From an uncultured delta proteobacterium (GTDB lineage: Bacteria > Myxococcota > Myxococcia > Myxococcales > 40CM-4-68-19): a stretch of 64,000 nucleotides of DNA. The notes beneath the pieces were generated by a model. That model ran no database searches. It was not told where the DNA came from and worked only from the letters and a program-made list of their open reading frames with translations. The position numbers and the translations under genes are program-made. Position 1 is the first letter of the stretch; every line of letters begins with the position of its first letter. Positions 1 through 9,657 of this stretch are shown here, piece by piece. The DNA is taken from positions 1 to 64,000 of the forward strand of contig CAIWCD010000029.1 in NCBI GenBank assembly GCA_903911145.1. The letters run 5' to 3'.

Positions 1-1
1 C

Positions 2-484
2 AAGAAGCATCTCGCCGCCGCAAGCGCTGCCAAGGGCACGAACCCGACGCTCTGCTCCGAGGAGGTCGGCAAGGTTCTCCAGGTCGACTCCAACAACGCA
101 GAGGCGCAGACCATCTCGCAGAACTGCTCGCCGCAGCAGGCCGTCGCTGCAGTTGCAGCCGCGCCCGTGCAGGCCGCCAAGGCTGCCGCGCCGGCGGGTC
201 CGAGCCAGAAGGATCGCGATGCGATGGCCACGCAATCGCTCGAGCAGGGCACGGCGAAGGTCAATGCCGGGAACTTCCCTGCCGCGATGCAGGACCTCAA
301 CGATTGCGTCGAGAAGAAGCCGTCGAGCGCGATCCTCGGCAAATGCTATCGCGCGCTCGGTGTGGCCAACGCGAAGGCGGGCAACGTTCCCGACGCCGCG
401 AAGTGGCTCAAGCGCTATCTGCCACTCTGCGACCCGGCCGAGTGCGATCGGGTCAAGCTGCTCATCACCAAGTACGGTGGGTAG
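2..484 (+). CDS. C-terminal part of a TPR protein (5' end outside window)
   Basis: The reading frame is open from the left edge to the TAG at 482-484, so only about 160 C-terminal residues are seen. The last 90 residues form a TPR-like helical stretch with cysteines in an LCDPAEC segment. The visible part aligns by eye with the C-terminal half of the next gene: both have an Ala-rich linker, then a helical repeat ending in a Tyr/Leu-rich helix. It is therefore probably the tail of a second FHA/TPR membrane protein. The next gene starts 25 bases downstream, so the two are probably co-transcribed. No catalytic motif is visible and the role is unknown. Confidence 0.75.
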   Translation, partial: KKHLAAASAAKGTNPTLCSEEVGKVLQVDSNNAEAQTISQNCSPQQAVAAVAAAPVQAAKAAAPAGPSQKDRDAMATQSLEQGTAKVNAGNFPAAMQDLNDCVEKKPSSAILGKCYRALGVANAKAGNVPDAAKWLKRYLPLCDPAECDRVKLLITKYGG

Positions 485-508
485 TGAAGGTGTGATTCGG
501 AGCTCGCC

Positions 509-2332
509 ATGAAGCTGATCATTGAAGACGACGAGGGGCGGCGGACAATCGTGCCCTTTCTCAGCGACGCGCTGAGCATCGGACGAGCCGATGAGAACCA
601 GGTCCGGCTCGGCGAGAAGGACGTCTCGCGCAAGCACGGCCGTATCCTGCGCATCAGCGATCGGTATGTCGTGGAGGACCTCGGGAGCTTCACCGGCATT
701 CGCGTCAATGGGGTCAAGGTCGTCGGCAAGCGGCAGATCAACGCGGGCGATCTGATCCAGATCAGCGAATTCGATCTGCAGCTCGAGGCTGGACCGGACG
801 AACACGTAAAGAGCAACGCACCTGCCGCGGCACCCGTGCTCGACGATGACGAAACGACGCCCGTGCGCGAATCGGCCGAAGCCGAACGCGACGAGGCGAC
901 GGCGGTCATCCGGCGAGAGAGCATCACGCCCGATCTCAAGACTGCACCGGCAGTGGAGATCCCGGTCGCCGAACAGCCGCGCCTGGTCGGTGCGAGCGGG
1001 ACTCTGCGCGGCGTGGAGTTTCCGCTGATGCGCTCGCCAGTCGCGCTCGGGCGCGCGCTCGAGAGCGATGTCTGCCTCGACCATCCTCAGGTTTCGCGCA
1101 GCCACTGTCGGCTCGCGCTGGTCGGCGGAGGATGGAAGGTCATCGACGCGGAGAGCCGCCACGGCGTCAAGGTCAACGGCGAGCCGTACGCGGCGAGCCC
1201 GCTGCACCACGGAGATCTGCTCGATGTCGGGCCGGTGCGACTCGTGTTCGCGCTGCACGACAAGCCTGTCTCGCTGCCGCCTGAAGCGCCGAGCAGCAAG
1301 TCGGTCGCGGATGCGCCATCAGCGGAGATCTCGACCGAGCTGGTCTCGTCGGGCGAGACCATCCGCTCGCGCAAGGGTCCGCTGAAGATCGCGGTGGCCG
1401 TGAGCAGCGGCGTGATCATCGTTGCGGCCGCTGTGCTGCTCTTCGGGCACCAGCGCACGACACGGCCTGAAGGTTCCGACGAGGCGGAGGCAGCTCTGCA
1501 GCGCGCTGGCACTGCGGTCGCGGCGCACCACTATCGCGAAGCCGTGCGCGCACTCCAGGCGGCCATGGCAGCGGGCGCGCCGCAGGACAAGACGCGGGTG
1601 CTCTCGTCGCTCGAGCCGGAAGCGCACGCGGAAGAGCAGTACCAACAATTGGTGCAGGCAATCTCGCGCGGTGACTTCGATGGCGCGCGCACACTGCTCG
1701 ATTCGCTCGCGTCCGTTCCGACCTGGTTCGCAAGCCGCGCGGCGGAACACACGCAGGAGGTGACGAGCGGCTACGTGAAGTTGCATGTCGACCGCGCGAA
1801 TGCGGCGCATGGCGCTGACGACACGGCCTGCCTCGCCGAAGCGAATCTCGCGCTCGCGGCCAATCCGCAGAGCAGCGCCGCGCGCACGCTGGCCACCGAT
1901 TGCAGCGCCGCTCCTGCACAAAGCGCGACGGCCCGAGCGCGCGCGACGAACAGCGCGCCGTCCGCACCGGCGCATCCCGCTCCAGCGGCGGCCCCAGTGC
2001 GAGTCGCACGTGCAGAGAGTGCAGCACCCGCGAGCGCCGAAGACGAGGCGGAGGCGCGTCGACTCTTGCGCCTGGGAAACCAGGAAGCGACCGGCGGCGA
2101 CTACGGGGTCGCGATCGCCAACTTCGAGCGCGCGGTGAAGCTCAACCCCTCGAAGGTCGTGCTCGGCGGCCTGTATCGCTCACTCGGCGCGACCTACAGC
2201 AGGACGGGCAACGCCGATGAAGGCGCGCGTTACTACCGCCTCTACCTCGGCTACTGCGACAACCCGACGGAGAAGGCGTTTCTGCAGAAGACGCTCGACG
2301 ATTACGACGCCGCGCGCGGCCGCAAGAAGTAG
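509..2332 (+). CDS. Membrane protein with two FHA domains and TPR repeats
   Basis: A 607-residue protein. FHA domain 1 lies at about residues 20-95 and carries the signature pieces GR (25-26), SRKH (40-43) and a VNG turn. FHA domain 2, at about 165-245, has LGR, VSRSH and VNGEP. A single hydrophobic helix at about 290-312 is followed by an Ala/Pro-rich linker and TPR-like helices. FHA domains bind phosphothreonine peptides, so a signalling scaffold reading Ser/Thr kinase output is likely. The layout suggests cytoplasmic FHA domains and an extracytoplasmic TPR region. The ATG at 509 has a GGAG six bases upstream. The gene is a paralogue of the truncated gene before it. The partner protein is not visible. 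Confidence 0.88.
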   Translation: MKLIIEDDEGRRTIVPFLSDALSIGRADENQVRLGEKDVSRKHGRILRISDRYVVEDLGSFTGIRVNGVKVVGKRQINAGDLIQISEFDLQLEAGPDEHVKSNAPAAAPVLDDDETTPVRESAEAERDEATAVIRRESITPDLKTAPAVEIPVAEQPRLVGASGTLRGVEFPLMRSPVALGRALESDVCLDHPQVSRSHCRLALVGGGWKVIDAESRHGVKVNGEPYAASPLHHGDLLDVGPVRLVFALHDKPVSLPPEAPSSKSVADAPSAEISTELVSSGETIRSRKGPLKIAVAVSSGVIIVAAAVLLFGHQRTTRPEGSDEAEAALQRAGTAVAAHHYREAVRALQAAMAAGAPQDKTRVLSSLEPEAHAEEQYQQLVQAISRGDFDGARTLLDSLASVPTWFASRAAEHTQEVTSGYVKLHVDRANAAHGADDTACLAEANLALAANPQSSAARTLATDCSAAPAQSATARARATNSAPSAPAHPAPAAAPVRVARAESAAPASAEDEAEARRLLRLGNQEATGGDYGVAIANFERAVKLNPSKVVLGGLYRSLGATYSRTGNADEGARYYRLYLGYCDNPTEKAFLQKTLDDYDAARGRKK

Positions 2333-2358
2333 CGCTCTCGTACAGCCCCGACGCTCGA

Positions 2359-3159
2359 TCACTTCGTGTTTGGCGACCCGTTGAATTGCGGGGACCGCCG
2401 CTCGAGAAAGGCCCGTCGCCCTTCCTGCGCATCCGCGCTCTGGAAGGCCGCGCGGCGAAGCGAATCGAGCTCGGCGCGCGCGTCCGCATCGAGCGATCCA
2501 GTCAAGAGCGCAAACGTCCGCTTCATTCCAGAGAGGCTCTGCGCAGAGAGCGCGGCCATCTCCGTGGCAAGAGAGAGAGCGCGCGCGACCGCGCTGGGAG
2601 CGGCCTGGAGCTCTTCGCACAGACCGATGATCCGCGCCTCGTTCGCGTCGATCACTGCCGCGGTGAAGAAAAGTCGCTTGGCCTGCGCGAGTCCGAGCAG
2701 GCGCGCGACGCGTGCGCAGCCCTCTGGTGAGTAGACGATTCCGAGGCGCGCTGGAGGCAGACAGAAGCGCGCGCCCGGCGAGGCAACGCGCAGGTCGCAC
2801 GCGCACGCGAGTTCAGCGCCGGCGCCAAACACAGGTCCGTCGAGAGCCGCGACGATCGGCAGCGGGCTCGCTTCCAGCGCAGCGCAGGCGCGGATGAGCG
2901 GCGCATCGGGCAGCTCGTGATCAAGATGAAGCCCGCTGCTTGCCGCCTCGACTGCCGAGAGATCCGAGCCCGCGCAGAACGTGCCGCCCTCCCCGGCCAG
3001 CACCAGCGCGCGCACACCGTCTTTCGCCGCACGCGCCAGCTCATGCACGAGCTGGTCGAGCATCGCCGGCGAGACCGCATTCTTCTTCGCAGGCTGCGAG
3101 AGGAAAAGCGTGCGCACGCGCGCTGCCGCATGATCCTCGCAGACGATTCGCGCTGTCAC
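2359..3159 (-). CDS. Enoyl-CoA hydratase/isomerase (crotonase) family protein
   Basis: A 266-residue crotonase-fold protein, the usual family length. The oxyanion-hole segment GAGAELACACD is present. The first catalytic Glu position (equivalent to Glu144 of rat hydratase) is kept as the E of AEL. The second, which should fall 20 residues later in a PE pair (Glu164), is Pro (LPPARLG). Classical hydratase activity is therefore doubtful, and isomerase, hydrolase or another crotonase chemistry is possible. The start is GTG with only a weak ribosome site. It is the last gene of a leftward group with a biotin carrier protein and a biotin carboxylase, which points to acyl-CoA metabolism. Substrate unknown. 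Confidence 0.85.
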   Translation of the reverse strand: MTARIVCEDHAAARVRTLFLSQPAKKNAVSPAMLDQLVHELARAAKDGVRALVLAGEGGTFCAGSDLSAVEAASSGLHLDHELPDAPLIRACAALEASPLPIVAALDGPVFGAGAELACACDLRVASPGARFCLPPARLGIVYSPEGCARVARLLGLAQAKRLFFTAAVIDANEARIIGLCEELQAAPSAVARALSLATEMAALSAQSLSGMKRTFALLTGSLDADARAELDSLRRAAFQSADAQEGRRAFLERRSPQFNGSPNTK

Positions 3160-3187
3160 GAATGCGGCCCGAACGCGCGCGGCCGCA

Positions 3188-3403
3188 TCACCGCGTCAAC
3201 ACCACCAGCACCTGGCCCTCGCTGACCGAGTCGGTCTCCTTGCAGCGAAGCTCCTTCACCGTCCCGGCCTCCGGCGCCTCGATCGGCATCTCCATCTTCA
3301 TGCTCTCGAGGATGATCAACACGTCTCCGGCAGCGACGGTGTCGCCGACCTTCTTCTCGATCTTCCAGACAGTGCCGGTGATGTGCGCGGGAACGTCGAA
3401 CAT
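3188..3403 (-). CDS. Biotin carboxyl carrier (biotinyl-lipoyl) domain protein
   Basis: A 71-residue protein made of one biotinyl domain. The ESMKMEM segment at about 33-39 contains the lysine that biotin protein ligase modifies. It swings biotin from a biotin carboxylase to a carboxyltransferase. At 71 residues it lacks the N-terminal extension of typical AccB and resembles the free-standing BCCP modules found beside acyl-CoA carboxylases. The ATG has CGGAG five bases upstream. It follows the biotin carboxylase gene by 88 bases and precedes the crotonase by 28. No carboxyltransferase gene is present in the window. Confidence 0.93.
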   Translation of the reverse strand: MFDVPAHITGTVWKIEKKVGDTVAAGDVLIILESMKMEMPIEAPEAGTVKELRCKETDSVSEGQVLVVLTR

Positions 3404-3491
3404 GTGGACTCCGAGGTGAGGTGCGAGCGGCGCGAACTGAATCTAGCAGTGCGGCGCCTTTTGCTGCGGGGATTGAAGCGAAGCGAACGGG

Positions 3492-4850
3492 CTACAGCCG
3501 CTCGAGGAAATGCGTATCGAGCTCGCCGCGCGCGAACGCAGGCGACGCGAGAATGCGCGCGTGGAGAGGAAGATTGGTCTTCACGCCCTCGACGTGGAAG
3601 TTGGCGATCGCGCCCGAGAGACGCTCGATCGCCTGTGTGCGCGTTTCGCCGTACGCGATGAGCTTCGCGAGCAGCGAATCGTAGTGCGGCGTGACGACGT
3701 CTCCGGTGCGATAGCCAGCATCGACGCGGATGCCGTCGTGGAGCTTCCCGTCGCTCGGCACCGGCGGCACGAACTTCGTGATCGTCCCCGGCGAAGGAAA
3801 GAAGCGCACTGGATCTTCGGCGTTGACGCGCACCTCGATGGCGCAGCCCTTCGGCTGCAGATCGCTCGAGGTCAACGTGAGCGGCTCTCCCGCGGCGACG
3901 CGCAACTGCCACTGCACGAGATCAAGCCCGCAGGTCAGCTCCGTCACCGGATGCTCAACCTGCAGGCGCGCGTTGAGCTCGATGAAGAAGAACTCATCGC
4001 CGACAAGGAGGAACTCGGCCGTGCCTGCGTTCGCGTAGCCGACCGCACGCGCCGCGCGCACGCCCGCTTCCAGCAAGCGATCGCGCAGCTCATGGCGAAT
4101 CCCAGGCAGCTCGAATGCAGTCGCCGGCGCCTCCTCGAGAACCTTCTGGTGACGGCGCTGGATCGAACATTCGCGCGCGCCGACGGCGAGCGTGGTCTTG
4201 CCATCGCCGAAGAGCTGGACCTCGACGTGCCTGGGCAGCGGGAAGTAGCGCTCGAGATAGACCGCATCCTTGCCGAAGGATGCGCGCGCGCGATCGGCGC
4301 AGGCCCTCAGCGCCTTGAGCAGCTCGGCCTCGTCTTTCGCGACCTGCATTCCGATTCCGCCGCCGCCCGCCGCGGCCTTCACCAGCAGCGGATAGCCGAC
4401 CGACGCGGCCGCGAGCTTCGCCGCCTCCTCGTCGCCGACGTGACCAGCCGAGCCCGGCACAACCGGCACTCCCGCGTCTCGCATCACCGCGCGCGCCTGC
4501 GACTTGTCCTTGAGCGCGCGCATCGCAGAAGGCGGCGGCCCGACGAAGACGAGGCCCGCGTCGGCACACGCCTGCGCGAAGTCCGCCTGCTCGGAGAGAA
4601 AGCCATAGCCTGGATGGATCGCCTGCGCGCCCGTGCTGCGCGCCGCTTCGATCACCTTCGCGCCGTCGAGATAACTCTCTCTGGCGGGAGCCGGCCCGAG
4701 CCGCACCGACTCGTCACACGCCTCGACGTGGAGCGCATTGGCGTCGGCATCGGAATAGACGGCGACCGTCCGGATCCCCAGTGCACGCGCGGCGCGCGCG
4801 ACGCGGCAGGCGATCTCTCCGCGATTGGCGATGAGCAGTTTCTGGAACAT
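3492..4850 (-). CDS. accC: Biotin carboxylase subunit of an acyl-CoA carboxylase
   Basis: A 452-residue protein of the AccC family: an N-terminal pre-ATP-grasp domain beginning KLLIANRGEIACRV, an ATP-grasp domain with the glycine-rich loop KAAAGGGGIGM, the ECSIQRRHQK segment, the active-site stretch RLQVEHPVTE, and a C-terminal lid. It carboxylates biotin on a carrier protein using ATP and bicarbonate. The ATG has GAGAGG six bases upstream. It leads a leftward group with the biotin carrier and crotonase genes. With no carboxyltransferase nearby, it could serve acetyl-CoA, propionyl-CoA or methylcrotonyl-CoA carboxylase, and the sequence does not decide which. Confidence 0.93.
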   Translation of the reverse strand: MFQKLLIANRGEIACRVARAARALGIRTVAVYSDADANALHVEACDESVRLGPAPARESYLDGAKVIEAARSTGAQAIHPGYGFLSEQADFAQACADAGLVFVGPPPSAMRALKDKSQARAVMRDAGVPVVPGSAGHVGDEEAAKLAAASVGYPLLVKAAAGGGGIGMQVAKDEAELLKALRACADRARASFGKDAVYLERYFPLPRHVEVQLFGDGKTTLAVGARECSIQRRHQKVLEEAPATAFELPGIRHELRDRLLEAGVRAARAVGYANAGTAEFLLVGDEFFFIELNARLQVEHPVTELTCGLDLVQWQLRVAAGEPLTLTSSDLQPKGCAIEVRVNAEDPVRFFPSPGTITKFVPPVPSDGKLHDGIRVDAGYRTGDVVTPHYDSLLAKLIAYGETRTQAIERLSGAIANFHVEGVKTNLPLHARILASPAFARGELDTHFLERL

Positions 4851-5085
4851 GGCGACCCTCTCCTATTTGTCGCGACACCCGACGTCCCGAGTGCTGCGCG
4901 CAGAATTCCGCCGCGCTCACATGCATAGGGTTCGGCCGGGCGTCAAGGGCGGCACACTCTTACACCGCCCCCGCCAATGCCACTTCGACGCGTTGACCCT
5001 CGAACTTTTCCGGCGATACGCTGCAGGCATTCGTGAAGTTTTCCATCGCTGCTTGAACACCCTCTTGAACAAAAGCGTGGTGGTC

Positions 5086-5493
5086 ATGAGCAAGGCAAGT
5101 CGCTCCTCCGCAGACCCGGTGAAGATCCGTGCAGCTCGTGCTCCCTCTGCGCAGGTGATTGATCTGGCCCGCGTGCGCCAGGAACGCGGCCGCACGAAGA
5201 CAGAGCAGCGCGTGCGCCAGGTGCTCGACGAGAATCGTGCGGCGCTTCGGAGACTCTTTGCGAGCGGCCTTATCTTCACGCAGAAGGGGAGCCGCGCTGG
5301 CCGCGATCTCCTCGGCGCGCAGCTCGCGCTGCTCAAGCTGCTCGACCTCCTCGCGCGCACGGACGAGACAGGGACCGCCCAGCAGACGACAGAGGCTGGC
5401 GTAGCGCTGGCGCAGCTCGACACACTCCTCGCGCGGACGTCGCAGCTCGCCACGCGAACGGGCGCGTTCATCGGCGGGCGCGGCGGCAAGTAG
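5086..5493 (+). CDS. Small hypothetical helical protein
   Basis: A 135-residue protein I do not recognise. The N-terminus is basic (SKASRSS, then an Arg-rich stretch at 30-45). The middle is predicted to be mostly helical and Leu-rich, with a run of Leu pairs around 85-100, and the C-terminus ends in Gly-rich GGRGGK. It has no signal peptide or membrane segment. Codon use fits a real gene (G/C third positions, many CTC Leu codons), unlike the overlapping reverse frames. The ATG at 5086 is preferred over upstream starts that would translate the low-quality leader. A possible promoter lies upstream, TTGACC (4993-4998) and TACGCT (5017-5022) with 18 bases between. Function unknown. Confidence 0.6.
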   Translation: MSKASRSSADPVKIRAARAPSAQVIDLARVRQERGRTKTEQRVRQVLDENRAALRRLFASGLIFTQKGSRAGRDLLGAQLALLKLLDLLARTDETGTAQQTTEAGVALAQLDTLLARTSQLATRTGAFIGGRGGK

Positions 5494-5587
5494 TTGGTTG
5501 AGTCGGGGGCCACTCGTCACAATTGAACGACGCGCTCAGCGTGTGCACGGTTGCGCTGCTGCGCCGCGCCGGTTAAGCGAGCGGCCC

Positions 5588-6931
5588 ATGCGTTCGCATC
5601 CACTCCTCGCTCGCTGCGTCGTCGCCGCTCTCGCTCTCCTTGCCCTGCGGCGCGCGGCCTTCGCATCTGGCGATGCCGCGCCCACCACGACGGCATCGGC
5701 CGCAGCAGCGAATGCAGAGGGCATCGAGCGCGTGTCGTTCGACGAGGCGCTGCGACGCGCCCTCGCGCAGAACGCGACTGGACGGATCGCCGAGCAGGAG
5801 ATCGTGCGCGCCGAGGCCCTCGTGCGGGAAGCGCAGGCGGCGTGGCTTCCGCAGCTCGCGGGCGTCGCGGCCTATGCGCGTCTCGACGGCGCGCGCGTGG
5901 CACAGAGTGCGAACGGAGGGACGAACCAGCTGCTCGGCCGAGACACGATCAACATCAGCGCTCAGCTCTCGGTTCCGCTGCTTGCGCCGCGCAGTTGGCT
6001 CGCCAGCCAGCGCGCGAAGATCGGGGTCGATGCCGCGACGTTCACGCAGGCGGACGTGAGGCGCCAACTCGCGCTGGCCGCGGGCCGGACGTACCTCGCG
6101 GTCGTCGCCGCACATCGCCAACTCGAGGTGGCGGGACGTGCGGAGCAGAACGCGAAAGAGCACGACGACTACGCGCGCCTGCGATTGACTGGAGGACTTG
6201 GCAATCGGCTCGATCAGGTTCGCGCAGCGCAGGATCTCGCGACGACAGAGGTGACGACGCGCAACCAGCTCGTCGCGCTCTCTCGCGCGCGCGAAGCGCT
6301 GGGAGTTGTGCTCGCCGCCGACGCACCGCTCGACACCGACGGCGTGCCCACGCTTCCTGCGCCGCCGGCGCTCTCCGCCGCTCTGGACGCGGCCCGGAGC
6401 CGCTCGGACATCGCCGCGGCAGGCGCGCGTCTGCGCATCGCGGACAAGGCCGTCGACGACACCTGGTCGTTCTATGCGCCGCTTCTCAATGCGACGTTCG
6501 CGCCCTACGCGCAGACTCCCGCGACGTCCACCATCCCGACGACGGGCTGGGCGGCGACGCTGGTGTTGAGCGTCCCGTTCTATGACGGCGGCCTTCGCTA
6601 CGGGCAGATCCGCGAGACGAGGGCGCTCGCCGCGGAAGCGAAGGAGCAGCTCGCGGCCCAGTTGCGGCAGGCCGGCAGCGAAGTGCGCGCGGCCTTCGAG
6701 GCACTTCTGCATTCCGATGAAGCGCTCTCCTCGGCACGGCGCGCGGCCGAGCTCGCGCGCGAATCACTCAAGCTCGCCGAGGACGCGTTTCATGCCGGCG
6801 CAGTGACGAATCTCGATGTGCTCGATGCTTCGCGAAGGCTGCGCGATGTCGAGTCGGACGAGGCGAATGCGGAGGATGCCTCGCGCCAGGCGCGTCTCGA
6901 GCTGCTCGCTGCGGCGGGGAAGCTTCCGTAG
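5588..6931 (+). CDS. TolC-family outer membrane efflux channel
   Basis: A 447-residue protein with an N-terminal signal peptide (hydrophobic VVAALALLAL, then an Ala-rich cleavage region) and two similar long helical halves typical of outer membrane efflux proteins. The helices carry the repeated ALA-QNA and ELARESLKLAEDAFHAGAVTNLDVLDA patterns; the latter is the hallmark of the second OEP repeat. It would form a trimeric outer membrane channel for an RND, ABC or MFS export system. No pump or adaptor genes are next to it, so its partner is encoded elsewhere. The start is the ATG at 5588 because the frame upstream does not look coding. It converges on ftsZ. Confidence 0.88.
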   Translation: MRSHPLLARCVVAALALLALRRAAFASGDAAPTTTASAAAANAEGIERVSFDEALRRALAQNATGRIAEQEIVRAEALVREAQAAWLPQLAGVAAYARLDGARVAQSANGGTNQLLGRDTINISAQLSVPLLAPRSWLASQRAKIGVDAATFTQADVRRQLALAAGRTYLAVVAAHRQLEVAGRAEQNAKEHDDYARLRLTGGLGNRLDQVRAAQDLATTEVTTRNQLVALSRAREALGVVLAADAPLDTDGVPTLPAPPALSAALDAARSRSDIAAAGARLRIADKAVDDTWSFYAPLLNATFAPYAQTPATSTIPTTGWAATLVLSVPFYDGGLRYGQIRETRALAAEAKEQLAAQLRQAGSEVRAAFEALLHSDEALSSARRAAELARESLKLAEDAFHAGAVTNLDVLDASRRLRDVESDEANAEDASRQARLELLAAAGKLP

Positions 6932-6935
6932 AAAT

Positions 6936-6951
6936 AGTTTGCATACAAACT
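6936..6951. repeat. Perfect palindrome AGTTTG-CATA-CAAACT
   Basis: Six-base arms AGTTTG and CAAACT flank CATA, five bases after the tolC-like stop codon. It is one copy of the TTTG-N4-CAAA family seen at seven places in this window. It lies beside, but separate from, the ftsZ terminator hairpin. The role is unknown: operator, processing site or small repeat. Confidence 0.6.
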
Positions 6952-6957
6952 AAAAAA

Positions 6958-6990
6958 CGAGCGGGCGCCTCCAAGCAAGGCGCCCGCTCG
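6958..6990 (-). terminator. Rho-independent terminator of the dcw operon
   Basis: A perfect 13-bp stem, CGAGCGGGCGCCT against AGGCGCCCGCTCG, encloses a 7-base loop. Read leftward it is followed by six T residues (the A run at 6952-6957). It lies 64 bases past the ftsZ stop and is the clearest intrinsic terminator in the window. The rightward side lacks a T run, so it mainly ends ftsZ transcripts. Confidence 0.9.
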
Positions 6991-7053
6991 TCACTTCGTT
7001 GCAGCTCTCGTTCGTCACGAGGACGAGGGCGCTGCCCTTCACATTCTTGAGAA

Positions 7054-8331
7054 CTATTCGCCCGAGCGCAGGAACGTCGGGATGTCGAGCTCGTCCTCGT
7101 CGATGCCCGTCATCTTGCGCAGCTCTTCCACGCTCAGGTGGCGCACCGGACGATTGCCGCTCATGACCTGCGGCGCTGGCGTCACGCGCGACAGGCCCGC
7201 CATCGGCGCGTTGCCCTGCGGCAGCGGCGTGGCGCGTCCCACGGCCGGCGTATGCACCGAGCGCGACGCACCACCATCAAGGCGCATCGAATCCGCGCCC
7301 AGTCCCGTCGTGCGCACGCCACGCGGCGGCTCCACGCTCTTCTCGATGCGCCGCGAATCGCGACCCGCGAAGCCCGTCGCGATGACGGTGATCTTGAGCA
7401 TGTCGCCCATCGACTCGTCGATGACGCTGCCGAAGATGATGTTCGCGTCCTCGTGCGCCGCCTCTTGAATCAGCGAGCAGGCCTGGTTCACCTCGACGAG
7501 GGACATCTTGTCGCTGCCGGTGATGTTGATGAGGATGCCGGTCGCGCCGTCGATCGCCACGTCCTCGAGCAGCGGACTCTCGACCGCCTGCTTGGCCGCG
7601 CTCAGCGCGCGCCCCTCGCCCTCCGCCTCGCCCGTGCCCATCAGCGCCATGCCCATGTTGGTCATGATCGTGCGCACGTCGGCGAAGTCGACGTTGATGA
7701 GCCCGGGGATCGTGATCAGATCCGAGATGCCCTTGACGGCGTTGAGCAGGACTTCATCGGCGCGCTTGAAGGTGTCGAGGAGCGTCGTACGCTCGTCGGC
7801 CACCGCGAGCAGGCGCTGGTTCGGAATCGTGATCAGCGTGTCGACCGCGTTCTTCAATTCCGCGAGCCCCGCCTCCGCCTGCTTCTGGCGGCGCTTGCCC
7901 TCGAACTGGAACGGCTTGGTGACGACGCCGACGGTCAGCGCGCCCACTTCGCGCGCGAGGTCCGCGATGACGGGAGCCGCGCCAGTGCCGGTGCCGCCGC
8001 CCATTCCCGCGGTGACGAAGACCATGTCCGCACCCTCGAGCGCCGCGCGCAGCCGCTCGCGATCCTCGAGCGCGGCCTGCCGACCGATCTCGGGATTTGC
8101 GCCCGCGCCGAGACCTTTCGTGATCTGCGAGCCGAGCTGAATCTTCGTCGGCGCGCGGTTGTGCTGCAGCGCCTGGCAGTCGGTGTTCGCCGCGATGAAA
8201 TCAACGCCAGTGAGGCCGGACATGATCATCGTGTTGAGTGCATTGCCGCCGCCGCCGCCGACTCCGACCACTTTGATCCGCGCGCCCAATGCGACCTCGG
8301 GCATCTCGGGGATCTGATTCTCCAGTTCCAT
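7054..8331 (-). CDS. ftsZ: Cell division GTPase FtsZ
   Basis: A 425-residue tubulin homologue that polymerises into the division ring. Features are the N-terminal nucleotide-binding [11 protein letters not shown], the tubulin signature GGGTGTG at about 108-114, the T7 synergy loop NVDFADVRT, and a variable linker. The conserved C-terminal peptide [10 protein letters not shown] binds FtsA and other partners. The ATG has AAGGAG five bases upstream. It is the last gene of the dcw cluster, 98 bases after ftsA, and is followed by a strong terminator. The ftsA-ftsZ gap holds a tandem GGTTGTCA repeat (8369-8384) and a TTTG-N4-CAAA motif. Confidence 0.98.
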   Translation of the reverse strand: MELENQIPEMPEVALGARIKVVGVGGGGGNALNTMIMSGLTGVDFIAANTDCQALQHNRAPTKIQLGSQITKGLGAGANPEIGRQAALEDRERLRAALEGADMVFVTAGMGGGTGTGAAPVIADLAREVGALTVGVVTKPFQFEGKRRQKQAEAGLAELKNAVDTLITIPNQRLLAVADERTTLLDTFKRADEVLLNAVKGISDLITIPGLINVDFADVRTIMTNMGMALMGTGEAEGEGRALSAAKQAVESPLLEDVAIDGATGILINITGSDKMSLVEVNQACSLIQEAAHEDANIIFGSVIDESMGDMLKITVIATGFAGRDSRRIEKSVEPPRGVRTTGLGADSMRLDGGASRSVHTPAVGRATPLPQGNAPMAGLSRVTPAPQVMSGNRPVRHLSVEELRKMTGIDEDELDIPTFLRSGE

Positions 8332-8400
8332 CTCTTCTCCTTCGCCGCCGGGGGCTTGGACCCAGGCGGGTTGTCAGGTTGTCAGGGGTTTCGAAAATAG

Positions 8401-8412
8401 TTTGTACTCAAA
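8401..8412. repeat. TTTG-TACT-CAAA palindrome in the ftsA-ftsZ gap
   Basis: An inverted TTTG/CAAA pair with a 4-base centre, 18 bases past the ftsA stop. Read leftward it is TTTGAGTACAAA, nearly identical to the copies over the tlyA stop (TTTGAGTGCAAA) and the kinase stop (TTTGAGGACAAA in the + reading). Confidence 0.5.
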
Positions 8413-8429
8413 GCATCTGGAACAAGCGG

Positions 8430-9656
<1,227 letters not shown>

Positions 9657-9657
9657 T

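Noticed and set aside
5573-6712. Minus-strand frame of 379 residues opposite the TolC-like gene
   Set aside because: No domain is visible and the codon pattern is that of a shadow. The + strand has a signal peptide and OEP repeats.
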